Shown one piece after another: positions 13,073-25,069 of a stretch of DNA of 64,000 nucleotides (position 1 is the stretch's first letter; each line of letters starts with the position of its first letter). This stretch comes from Branchiostoma floridae (taxonomy: Eukaryota > Chordata > Leptocardii > Amphioxiformes > Branchiostomatidae). A model generated the notes under the pieces. The model searched no databases and was not told where the DNA came from. It saw nothing but the letters and a program-made list of their open reading frames with translations. A program made the position numbers and the translations under genes. Location of the stretch: contig NC_049987.1 of assembly GCF_000003815.2 (NCBI RefSeq), forward strand, positions 8,637,100 to 8,701,099, given 5' to 3'.

Positions 13073-13081
13073 TTAACAAGT

Positions 13082-16000
13082 GCTTATTAACTATCGGTGG
13101 GCCCGAGAAGAACTTCTTTAAGAACCCACAAATAATCGAAATCTCATGTGGGAATTCCGTCTCTTTCTCAGCTTTCCCGTTGTTGAGCCGAAGTATTTAA
13201 GTGTCATCTTTCTCCTGGCATCCTCTAACATAGATGTTAAACATAGACCTCAAAAATAAGTGATGATCCGCGTTCTTTTCAAAAGAGATACTGTGAGTCT
13301 ACCTTTGCCTACATGGCGCTCTATGTAGATTATCTCTAAATAAATAAGCTCATTTGCCAGTGGATGTGGGTAATGAATAAAACTGTCCTTAATACAATGG
13401 TCTAAGAGTAAGAAAAATTGAGCTTTTTGTTGTGCCTCAAACAATCTGCAAAGCTGTATACAAATATTCTCTATAATCACGCAGGCAACTGTATCTGGTC
13501 CTTTGTGTGAAAGATTAAACCACCAGTAGAATGTAAAGCTCAGCCAAAGATTAGTATTACATTTGGCCCCTGGCAGAAGTGTGCAATAAGCAGATGCATT
13601 TCGGCTATACGTCTTGGCTTTAAGCAGCTATCAATTATCAGGGGTGCTGTGTAGGGTGTGTACCGCGTTCCTTGTTGCTGATATCATGTACATAATGCTA
13701 CACTGCTTTACATAACCATATAACAAGACAAGTGGAAAATGCAAGCCTTACTTGTATAGTCTTATAGTATTGAAATTTTAATTGGTTATGGCTTGTGTTT
13801 AAAGTGGTGTATTTGCTGTAGGGCACTGGGTACCATGGATTGCAAAGTATCGCAAACCTGACGCTTTGATACGACTTTTGCATTCAAGTTTTGCATCAGA
13901 GCCAAATTAGAGTCAGGTTATTCCGATCAGTACAATGGCTAAAGACGTGTACTTGTTTTCTTTCAAGTAGAGGTATAAGTTTCAACCAGACTATCTGAGC
14001 TGACTGAAGAATGATGTTTCCAGGGGGGGGGGCACCATAAGGAGTGACTCTCCTGGCCAATTAAAAACCCTACTTTAGCCGAAGTCTCCGTACTGCCGTA
14101 GGAAGGCCTACTTCAAGGCTGCAGGGTCATGCTGTGTCCAATCCGAAATCGATCACAAAATGAGAGTACGGATATAAAATGCCCGCTGGTGAATGATTAT
14201 TTCTGCTGTTGAGAGAGAGACATACGAGCTTTCCTTGACAAGGACAGCAGATATTGATCAAATCAGAGTGAGCTGCAGATGAAACTTGTCACTCGGACGG
14301 CTCACTAATCGATGGAGATGCGCCATCCCGCGATGTGACCTACGGGTGATTGTGGCTGAAGTTGTTAATAGTTTTTTTTACAACGTTTCTTACGTGTGCT
14401 TATAATGATGCTTAAAATGAAATATTGGTTTACAAAGAGTAAACAGCGCCATTAAGCAATGAAGAAAAGACGCTATGTCAACTCCTAAGCTCGATACTAG
14501 AGGCAAGGCATCCACATGTTATGCATAGTTTACAAAGATAGCTGATTAATTTGATTACAGACATCAGGTTTAAGAACATGATGTCATTGTACCATTGCAC
14601 TCATTATGACTTGTAAAACTATAAAGAAAAGTTTATGATGATAGCGTTTTAATTTGATGTCAAATGACCTAATGCCATTTATTGCTTGTCCATAACTTCA
14701 TTTGCATGATACACAACAGGGCTTCTACCAAAGTGAATGGTTAAATGTTGCCCACACTCGCCCACTCATCCCCACCCGCCATATCGTACAGAACACGATG
14801 CGTCACAAAACCTGCCGTCGTCACCTTTGACAAGACGTTCCTATATTGCTCTAAATAATTTAGTCGTCAGGAGATATCATGATTGATAGTTGAGTACGCA
14901 AGCCGAGGTTTGTGCGGATCTAAAAGCGGGATTGTGAGAAATAGAACGCATCCACTGTGGTTCAGATGTCATCCCTCCTGGGAAATTCTAATGCTCTCAT
15001 TTCTTTGAGCACTTTGGCGGGAGTATACATCTTCACTATGTACCGACAGGGACGAACGGTAACTCACCTTTATCCCAAATTGATTTTGAAATGTAGAGAT
15101 TCCACCTATGGATTACAATAGTCCTTGGTTGCTTTCAAAGATTACCGAAAGTTTGCATGTTCTTCATGGTGTAGCTATATAGTATTCCAGCATTAGGATG
15201 CCTTTAGGTACATTCCATAGAAAGGGCATAATCTATGTCACCTAAATGTCTACGAAGTTAAGCCTGGTGATCACTTGTTTAGTAGACACGCAAGTAAACG
15301 TAGCAAGTATTGAAGAACGTGTCCGAACGGCAATGGTACATGCTGCTTCTCGTCATCAAACGTTGTCATCTTGTGAGCATTTCATTTTTAAGATACAGTT
15401 GACAACTCCGTTGCCTACAGCATTAAGATGAAACCCCATGTAACAAAGCTTAAATTGGCTACTACTTCGAAGGTCTTACCGAGAGTTGTGGCCCGATATA
15501 TGTTCAATTGTTACATGCATGAAAAGGTATGGTACGGAGTCATTTTTCATTGACTGTATGGGTGATGACCTTTTTCACTAGCTCTTTAATACACACTGTA
15601 TATAATCACAAGACTTGTATATTCTTTACCTTACCGATATATCCTGGCCGGAAAAATCAAATAGAAGGCGGTCCAACAAAAGTGTCTACACCTTGCATGG
15701 CTTAATACTTAATACTATCCACCACCCCCACCCCCCATTACACATTTATCGGAGCATTTCCGCCATTATACTGCAATCTGACGTTCACAACCAGAGGATC
15801 ACTCGTACTTTGTGCGGCGGTACGGACGGTAGGTTTAAAAACACGGATATAAATGCGAAAAAGTACGAATGATGTCGGGACGGTAATTTTCCGCCGATAA
15901 CTTGCCTGGCTATCGAACGAAAAAAAAAAGAATTATCAGGCCGTAAACTTGACTTTAGCCTACTTTGTTCTGGTCAAGTTAAAAAACCTACAATGGCAAT

Positions 16001-16487
16001 TCTCCACTGGATCTACCAGAGCCCTACATTTCCTTGTAGTTCAGTTGCGAAAGATTTGCAGTACTTTTAGTTTGTTTGATTTTCTTTTGTATGTGGTATC
16101 ATCATGTGAAGACGTTTTCCATAAAACATAAGTCCAAATGTCTCTCGGCCCATCACCGGTCTGTAAAACGGTCCGCTGCAAACGACTTGATGGCGCCAAG
16201 TGCGCTTTCCTTCAGTCTGTGCGCACTAGATCGTGGAGACGGCTTTGATTTGTCCCTGACAGGAAGTTAAAGCTATATTAGCCTACGACCCGAAGTGCAT
16301 GGGCGTAATTGAGCTGAAAAGGCAATGGTAGTAAACTCCGTACATCTCGGCATGGATCTTGAAAACAAAGTCACAATGGAAAGCTCTGTTTGAAGTTGTT
16401 ACAGTAGTACATGCATATGTCTATCGGCAAACATACACATAGCCACTACATAGCTCCGTGTTCAAAACGGTATTTGACTGTACGCCA
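13082..16487. other. No supportable gene
   Basis: Only short frames are present. A run of nine or more G lies near 14022 and a CCACCCC-rich patch near 15720. No structure was recognised. Confidence 0.5.
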
Positions 16488-16543
16488 TAAGGGTGATTTA
16501 GCCTACATTTCTTGAATTTCAAAGAAATGTAAAATCACTCTTA
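16488..16543. repeat. Short hairpin-forming inverted repeat
   Basis: taagggtgattt (16488-16499) pairs with aaatcactctta (16532-16543), and acatttctt pairs with aagaaatgt, around a small central loop with one asymmetric bulge. It is compact enough for a short stem-loop RNA, but no expression or conservation can be judged here. Confidence 0.5.
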
Positions 16544-16934
16544 TTGAACAGCGTCTGAAGTCCTGCAGTCTAACAACTCTGCTTCCAAACACACAATTGC
16601 AATAGACCAGGAACGGATGCGCGTCTGCGCCTTAAGCGTTTGTACAATTTACAGCTTGTTGTGAAATGTTGGAAGGAAACTAACATAAAATCCCCTCATT
16701 TGTTACACTTCAGCGCCATCATCTCGTACTGAAAAAAAAGCACACATTACTTTGCCCAAAAGGTAGAAGATGCATTTCTAGAACAAAAGTCGTCGCTTAC
16801 ATTGCAGGTCTTTGAAGATTAAGGTGGACGTTTCCGGAATTCCATTTTCTTTGATAAGCTTACTCTCAAAGTCTGATTTAGTATCTTTTAATGTTCTATG
16901 GAACTGAAGGTAGTCAAAAACAGTTTTGAGAATA

Positions 16935-17245
16935 GATGGACCATCATGGGCGGGGCTATATAGCAAGTGTCTGGAGCGGCTGCCATACGCCTCATGAGTG
17001 GCCAAAGGGCTGTAGCAGGTTAGAACCACTCACAACGGGAAGGACCCCTAGCCTTTCCACAAACGCGGTGGGTTCTTCAACGTGCTCGAGGTGTGGACCT
17101 CCTCATGGGACCTCGGAGTCCATTAAACGTACTATCCGAGGGACGATCCTAACGGAAGCGTGGTACTCATTTTCATCTGAGTGAAGTGAGGAAAGCCGTG
17201 GAAAGTGGATTTCCAAAGGGTACAACATCGGTAGCCGATTACACA
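16935..17245. repeat. Probable dispersed-repeat remnant
   Basis: The block is more GC-rich than its surroundings. It contains phrases such as gagtggccaaagggctg and gtgctcgaggtgtggacc that I associate with a dispersed repeat in marine invertebrates. This rests on recollection and cannot be verified here. The 82-codon frame across it is not protein-like. Confidence 0.3.
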
Positions 17246-17256
17246 ACATGACCCTA

Positions 17257-17278
17257 CCCCCCCCCCCACACACACACA
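17257..17278. repeat. C-run followed by CA microsatellite
   Basis: Eleven consecutive C (17257-17267) run directly into an (AC)n stretch. This is a simple repeat. Confidence 0.9.
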
Positions 17279-17284
17279 TGCAGC

Positions 17285-18560
17285 TCTTGTTAAAAACGAG
17301 ATGAAAATGAACGTGCGTACGTCATTTAGTCAGGATATCCGCCTTATGTGATGAAACTGGTCGTTTTATAATAGCTGACAAGCAGGTAACAGGTACGTTT
17401 TCCAAAACTATAACTTATAACCATACCATTATCGAGAAGAAGATAAGTTAGCATCTGCCAGAGGCTTCTAGTTCTGTAACCTGCATCCTTCCTGCCCTTA
17501 CATATCTACTCGAACAAGATGTGATAAGGGTAATGATTGGCTGCAAAGGCATCCAATGAGATCCAAAACACGTGGTACGCTGGCCAAATAAGCGTGACGT
17601 CAAAATGTAATGGTAGTTTGACCGCCTGCCTGTAGTTTATCTAATACAGTAGTCAAATGGCGGCGTCTTTACGGAAAACTATAACGACAGGCAATCAGAG
17701 CCATGGCTCAGAATTTCAGACAATCATCATTATATCTTATCACTCCATCTCCTAATCTAGCAGCGGGCTGCCTCGTTGGCCTCTCTTAGATCACTGTCCG
17801 AGCAGGTTGGGTCGAGTTCAAACTTTTGTAAAAGGTGTATTGTCTGCTGGCCCTCTCCGCATAATTGGCAGGCTGCACTTGCAGATTTGCCCTATTTCAA
17901 TAGATAGCCACCTTTGATCTGGTTCTGAAGATTCAGCTCCAAAAGGAGCTGATGTGCATGTTAAGCCTGTATACATACATACATCATGAATGACGCTGTC
18001 ATAATTGAAAAGTGTTAACTAATTGACCTGACTCTGACTGTGAAAGTCCACAGGGACGGATCTGTAGACTTTAATTTCCTTTTGCTCTCTACAGTATGTC
18101 AATACAAATCTGATACACTACAGTATTTCATGAATAGCAGACTAAAGACGTGCTTCTGTATCATTATTCTTTGTAACTATTCTTAGGGAAGGATGGATTT
18201 GTACATATAGATGGAAAAATTTTTCAATGCTGTAATATTGAAAATATTGCTGTAATATTGAATATGTTGGCAATATATAAGCACAGAGGCAAATGATGTA
18301 TCTTCGCTATTTTCAAAAGTGCGTGGAGATAGAAATTACAATTAGTCTAGAAGATTGGCAAAACAAAAACACAGCGAATTTCATACGATTGCTACAAACT
18401 ACAAAATAGAAATACATGAGTTGAAGCTTAATCCAAGAGTCCAAGCAGGCCACAGGCATTCTGTAACACCGTTCTTTTCCATGACAGGTACTTATTCTCT
18501 GTATGTACGTCTTGGGTTAACATTTCACAACAACCTGTATGTTACCATTTTCTATATTTA
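17285..18560. other. No supportable gene
   Basis: The stretch holds a doubled gctgtaatattgaa phrase near 18230-18265 and only chance-length frames. Confidence 0.45.
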
Positions 18561-18929
18561 GGCCATGTTGATTCGATCATATGGATAACATCCTCTGAGA
18601 ACCCCCAAACTGATGCGAGCGTGCGAATGAAAATTTGGGCCGAAAAAAATTGCCTTCATTGTAAATACACATTATGGTATACCAAATAATAGTCTTCATT
18701 TTTGTTCTTTTGCATTTCTTCTTTGATCTTTTCAATGACTGTTATTTGTCATTCTATGACATTATCATCCGTATTCGGACATTCTTTTGCAATCTACGGC
18801 ATATATTTGCTCATTTTACTGTTGCTTTGCACGTTTTACAATCTGGCTGAAAACTTTGTTTTTCCTTTGGAAACGGGCTGAAATTGATGCGCGCGTGGAT
18901 GTCATCCATATAATCAAATCAACATGGCC
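18561..18929. mobile_element. Harbinger-like MITE with TTA target-site duplication
   Basis: A 369-bp element is bounded by inverted ends of about 34 bp: the left begins GGCCATGTTGATTCGATCAT and the right end, read inverted, begins GGCCATGTTGATTTGATTAT. Both continue to ATGGAT(A/G)ACATCC. TTA lies immediately outside each end (18558-18560 and 18930-18932). A 3-bp TWA duplication with GG-starting inverted ends is the hallmark of PIF/Harbinger elements. The interior has no transposase frame, so it is non-autonomous. Boundaries are directly visible; the superfamily call is inference from the duplication. Confidence 0.85.
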
Positions 18930-18932
18930 TTA

Positions 18933-21900
18933 CTGAGCTGTGTAAGTGACGTATTCATGGCCATTGAGCGTGAGAGCCTCACATTCCATCTGGCCCTCAA
19001 TAGAGGATGACTGCGTTACTTCACCTCCCTAACGACATACGGATTCACTCCGAGATAGCACACTCACTGATCGATGGATGGTTTGTCTCTCGCGCAGTCT
19101 GAAGAAACGTCGTTGTGTCAGATGATGTATGTACCAAGGTAACTCGGTACAACATTAGCGACGTTAACGTTGCGATGCATCTCGACGTGAATGTCTTGGG
19201 GACATCTGTAGTCACAAGATAACAGATGCATTTCATTTACTGACTCTGCCTTTGGGAACCAACCCCACTGACCTTTTACGTGGAAACCATAGTAGTAATT
19301 CCTTTCCTTTCAGACAAAAGTCGTGATTGTAAAAGTGATCTACAACTCTATATCGAGTCTCAGCATAGAATTTACACTCCCCCACCATAACGTTAACACA
19401 TATCTCTGATTTATCTTTATATAATACAGACTAATGCACTTAAGACAATTTGGTGGCTGATTAAGTTGATGAAAAATCAACAACGAAAACTAGATCTTTT
19501 TGTCTTTCGGGCATAATGCCGTTGTTAGTAAAGAATGGTTTGGCCCAGAAATGACGCGCGGAAGGTAAAAGTTATTAAGACCCGAATATAGTCATAAGTC
19601 TTTATGCAGTTCTACTCTGAAAAACCTATTTGTGGGTGCTCCTTTTCCCTTTAAGCATGAAGTACGTTGTACCCCTCTCAAGTACGTTTGTATGAAGCTT
19701 TACTGAATACAAGCCGCTTTTCTTGATGTATGTATATTGCTATTCTAAAGCCGCATTACCGAACAAAAGGTCATCGTTTGGCCGTAGCTATTTCCGGCAC
19801 TGTGGCTAAAATGCCCGGGTTAAGGGGCTTTAGGCGGTTTAAGAGACCATAAAGCTTACTTCTATTGCATTGAAAATTGCTTCATCCTGTGAATTCTTTC
19901 ACAGATAAATATACGTTACTTTCTCTATCAATCGTTGCGCTTTATATCAAGCTAAGCGCACGAGGGATTCTGAAGAAAACGGTGCCAGGTCGGGTTGGCA
20001 AGCGTTTTCGTAGAATCATTCTGAATTTTATTTAAGAATGAAGTAGACTGCGACTGAGATGGATGATATTCAAATATTGCTTCTATACGAAAGTGAATAA
20101 TCTCCTTAATTGTCTCCGAGGGAATTGTGACATTTTCTGGCCTTATGTTAAAAATACAGAGTGTGGGTGAACTGGGAAAATTTACAAGCGCAAGCTGTGA
20201 AAGAGATGGAGTACGAAGTCAAGACCTGCCAGTTGATAGCAAAGTCCCTAAACAACGTCGACACCGCAGCATCGATTTTGTGTCATACTGTTTACGATAT
20301 TTGAATCACTTCCATGCGTTTTGTTCATGCTCAGTTGACATTCTTTGGAAACAACACAGAACACAAATCCTTACCAACCCTACTGATATGCTGTCCACAT
20401 AATCCATACGGGGTATTTTTTCCAAAAGTTATTTTCATTTTTGACGTTCCTTTTTTTCAGTCTCATAAGATGATAGACTCCTCGGCTTTACACAAAGCAT
20501 GACATGAATATAAAAAGTTAGGCAGCACTTCTGAAACCGCAAGATAAAAATCCTTATGAATTAAGAATAACCATAAACTCCCATTACCTATACTCACAAA
20601 TTGCTAAACAATTTTTCAAATACCTTTTAAGAAACATACTATCAAGAAAATGAAGTGTTTGACCCACCCTTAAGGCCACGCCACAAATCAAGAACTGAGC
20701 TCGACCGACGGGCGTTTCCGGCCAAACTACGACCGACGTCTAGCGATTGCTAGTGCTCTTCTTCCCTTTGTGACAGACGAGGATAAAATGGTAATGCACT
20801 CAAAGTTAATAACTTGTTCTAACAATGCCACATACAAAGTACAGACAGAAGGTAAAGGTAGTTTTTACTACTAACTTAAAGGCTTCGGGCCATTTTCATC
20901 CGCTCGTTCGTCGAGATTTAATTTTCTGTATGATGGCAGCTGTGCAGCAGGAGGAGGCAGAAAAGACAATAATTTAAACTTAAACCGGAATGCCACAACG
21001 AGCCCAGTCCAATTTGTGACGAAGATTTTCGGCGAAAAATCTCTTTTGAACTTCGTAGAGCTCCAGAAGATTTACAAATTCGGCCGGCGTTCGCTTGAAT
21101 TGTGATGCAGGCTTTAACCAACTTTTCTTTCAACAAATGTTGCAATATCTAGAGACAGCAACGAAGTACCCACAGTTTATCTGTGGTGAGTTGACAGTAG
21201 ATACACCATGAGCGCACTGTTATCGATAACGATTTTGACACGGTACCCTTTCAACCCACCCGATATCTTCATATATATATATGGAGTTAACTGACTTTCT
21301 ACTATTATGTCGCTCATTACATGTATACGAGTCCATCCATGTTATCTATCATTCAGACATCCTGTTTGCAAGGCCTAGGTTATCACCATGGTTCCGCAAT
21401 TATCTATGGGCCAATGATTGTGTGTGAACCCTCTTTGACTAAACGACAATGTGTTTGGAAAGGACGTGCTTTTAAAATCATGACGACATGGCTTTGATGG
21501 AACAACCATCTACATATACACGGCCGAACACATCATGCCATTTTTCCAATGCAACGTAATGATAGTTTTGGTACTTTTGGTGATGCTATTGTCGTTTGCT
21601 TGGGTTTGCAATGATGGGAAATCAGGTCTTTCGTACGCAATAGGCTGGGCAGGCCGCATGCTCCGTCAGCACCCAGCATGGTTAACCCTCATCATCCCCT
21701 ACAAATGGCCATTCTGCCCAAAGCTATCCGCTATGAGTACTCTCGGTCTGATAACATAGAAACACTTTAAAACGCCATTATTGCCACAGTGATGAATGAT
21801 GCCTTTAACATTGTTTAGAGGCGAATAAAATAAGTAAAAGGTCGTAAAACTGCAGTTAAAGCTAGTCACAGTGATCTATTAGATAGAGGACAGAAACAAC

Positions 21901-22128
21901 CGCGGTTACCAAACGGGTTTCCTGTAGCCGTGTGTCAAGGGAATGTCTTAGTTCCGTGCACGTAATGCAAAGGGTTTACAGAATTTGGCATTCTATCATG
22001 AGTGCCATGGTATGACTACTAACGATGCACGTTGATTTCGAAACATAGTATGATTTCTACATATTGCATATTTGTGGTCATCAGGTCCAACTGTCCAAGT
22101 ATGCATCCTCATTCTTTAAGGGTTTATG
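18933..22128. other. No supportable gene
   Basis: Frames on both strands are of chance length and lack protein-like composition. No transposon ends were recognised. Confidence 0.5.
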
Positions 22129-22195
22129 TTGACAATGACAATGAAGTTTATTGCATATTGACACCCAATTGGGACTAAGTACACTACGTTTGATA
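22129..22195 (-). repeat. Possible LINE 3' tail, minus strand
   Basis: Read on the minus strand, this ends in a phrase equivalent to gcaataaacttcattgtcat followed by another tgtc. An AATAAA next to a short ATTGTC-type repeat is the usual 3' end of CR1/L2-type non-LTR elements. No coding remnant is recognisable further inside, so this would be a heavily 5'-truncated copy. Confidence 0.35.
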
Positions 22196-22199
22196 CAAA

Positions 22200-24027
22200 G
22201 GGAGTAATAGAAAAGCCATACACGTACTGTAGTTCACATGCTTCTTTAAGCTTCTTCAAACATGTGAAAACACTATTCTTTTTAATACATCATATCTGAT
22301 GACATATTTGAATATGTCTTCTTTCGTTTATCTGAATGTTGTGCTTTAAATATCTTAGAATGTGATATTTTTTCTTTGCAAATGTGTTGAAATATAGAAG
22401 AAGTTGTCATTTTGATGCTACCATACAAAATGCGGTCGACATTAGAACATGATGAGTTCAATGACACGAATTTATCCTATACGCGCGCGTCAATCAAGTT
22501 TGGTCCTTTATCTTCATAACGTTATTGCATAACGAAACGAAGTGCTTTAGGGCTGTCTGCATCATAAATGCATTTGAATGACACCAGTCCCAGATTGAAC
22601 TTTCCTTGAAGTTTGGAACGTTCAGACGTCTGCCGTTACACACAAATTTCATTTCGCCGGTGGTTGAATCACTTTGAATTTCAGTTTCCAAAACTTAATA
22701 CCTTTCATTTCATCATTTCACCGGTGACTTTATGAACTGCCTTGCTGTAGATAGATGTCCTTCATCACCCATATACACGGAATCCTGCCATCGATCAGAA
22801 GGAAGAGGTTTCGTTCCTGTTGCAGCTGCTGAAACTGATATGTCACTCCGGGATTTAGGCACTGGCAGCTTTTCATACCGTCCCCCTGTGATAAACAATA
22901 TTACCTTCACCAGCAAAGTGTCTCCACGCATATTCATATTTACAGGAAGGAGTATTCAAAGTTCACAATGATTTCAGCCATATGGAGTACGGCCCATTTT
23001 CCACTAGACGGCGATCGCGCTGCGCTCTCACTGAACCTGGATAGGATATGTGTATCCTTCGCTTTCACACTGGGTATATCATACAGAACTAAACGTATGC
23101 ATATGACTACGAAGACAACAAAACACACAAAGTGTAAAAATATTTGTTTCTTGTCTATAGAATTCGTTGAGCGATCTGTCAAATTTTAGGTCGCATGGAG
23201 AGCGTGGCGAGAGCGCCGTCCTTGTGGAAAGGGGGTATAGCCAATACCCATAGTTGTCCTCTTTACCTTCATTACTTTTTGCACATAGCGCCTTCTACCT
23301 ACATCATATGTAAATAACGATAGATAGATAACTGCAAAGATAGTGATGGTTTTTGCTGAAGGGTGTGATAGTAATCTGGTACTACCTCACACCAATATAT
23401 GTGTCAGAGACCTGCCCATCTCAACGTGGTTTCCTTCTCACTGGAGGCGACCATTTCCCAGCTAATTAACGCACCATCCACACTCAGCGCCTATACCTTA
23501 ATCTCTTTCCTGTGGCTATCTATTCCATCACTTGTGTGAGATGTGAATAGCATACTGATATTTTCTGATGTGCATCAGTATCCATAAGAAAATCTACCGG
23601 TGTTTTATAAGGGGTAAATCTCATTAATTACATTTTACGATATAGACATTAACATAGAAACACCAAGTAACACCCTTATTTTCCTCAAGGAAGCTATTCA
23701 ACTTTATGTTGTTTGTGATCCATATTCTTTCAATCTGTGATTTATCAGAGGGGGCAAACTATATTTTGCAATCATGTTCCCATCCCATTTTAAGGCGGCA
23801 AGGATCCGTCTATTTTATAGTATTCTGCGTCAAATTTGGTATGCATACTGTGGTGTGAAAGTACAGTTTAGGTCAATGCATGACCAACTTTGTCCGATTT
23901 TGGACCGAAAAGTTTGTTCACATACATTGATACATTGGTGCATATGATTTTTTTCATGAGCTGCGTCATAGAACATACCTCCGTATCACCTCACATACTC
24001 TGACCACTTTGCTTCATCAGTATCTTG
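22200..24027. other. No supportable gene
   Basis: Opposed overlapping frames at 22713-23189 look like mutual shadows. Neither strand carries splice-bounded coding sequence that I can defend. Confidence 0.45.
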
Positions 24028-24087
24028 GAGTACCTTCTGGTCCATTTGATACAGAGGGAGTACCTTCTGGTCCATTTGATACAGAGG
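24028..24087. repeat. Perfect 30-bp tandem duplication
   Basis: taccttctggtccatttgat followed by acagagg occurs at 24031 and again at 24061 with an exact 30-bp period. The identity of the two copies suggests a recent slippage or duplication event. Confidence 0.9.
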
Positions 24088-25024
24088 CACTCACCGTCTC
24101 TACTCTCGTAACTCAGCCCTAACCATTGTAAGCTCGTGTAATCCAGCTGCAGGCTTGGAATAGAGGCTTTCTGTCCCGTGGCAACGCGCTGCGTGGCAGG
24201 CTTATCGCTCTTTATAATGAATGCCAGTAGCTGTGATGGAGAACTGCATCATATGTACAGACATGATACGCTCCGTCTGTGCGGGATTTTCATGGACAAC
24301 TAAAGATGGTGCTATTTCAATTCAGATCCTTTTCATACGTGGATTCAGCGTGATGAAATGGTTGCTATAACTATTATCTGCGAACGTTAAAACTATTCAC
24401 TGTCAGTTCGTTACACGCCATCATTTTCTGCTATGCGCTTTCAGCATAGTCACCATTGCACTGGCGCTGTAGGATGTTATAAGTCCAGCTGATGTATTGT
24501 CAGGATTACCACCTCAAGGAAGCCTATGTTTTCAATGAGAACTCCTTTCAGAATACTGTTTGAAATATGGAGGTATTCAATTGTGGAAATTGTCATCAAA
24601 AGAGGTGGATTACGTAAATGACAGTTAAAGTATACCCAATTTGGCCTGCCGTCCATTGGTAATGCTTACCTCGTACTTTTCAATACCCCCTGGAACGCCT
24701 CCTGTAGCTGCGGACGTTGATATCGTAATAAATAATTGACTACTCTGGGCGTAAGTACCTCCGCATGCCCGGCTCTGCTGGATCTCTCAGTCGACCTTTT
24801 GCCCCAGTTGGTCCCTTTGGAAACACCATAAAAGTTTGAGTGAAGTTACCTCCGAGCGCAATGACAAGATCCAGTTGTCGTGACCAGCAAAACAATGGGC
24901 GTGATGGTGGTGGTGTCGTGATTTTTAAGGTTTCTTTCAATGGGAAGCAACCAGTCAATTTATCTGCCATCGATACTTGGTACGCAAAAGCACCGTTGTC
25001 CTGCTACGACATTTACGTTTTGTG

Positions 25025-25066
25025 ATGCTGATGGCTTCATCAGAAAATTTGATGAAACGTCAGCAT
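25025..25066. repeat. Short stem-loop
   Basis: atgctgatggcttcatca pairs with tgatgaaacgtcagcat across a loop of about 7 bp. It has no run of T after the stem and no adjacent gene, so no function is assigned. Confidence 0.4.
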
Positions 25067-25069
25067 ATG

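Noticed and set aside
24740-24970. Minus-strand reading with GPTGAKG resembling collagen
   Set aside because: Only two Gly-X-Y triplets occur, with no continuing repeat.
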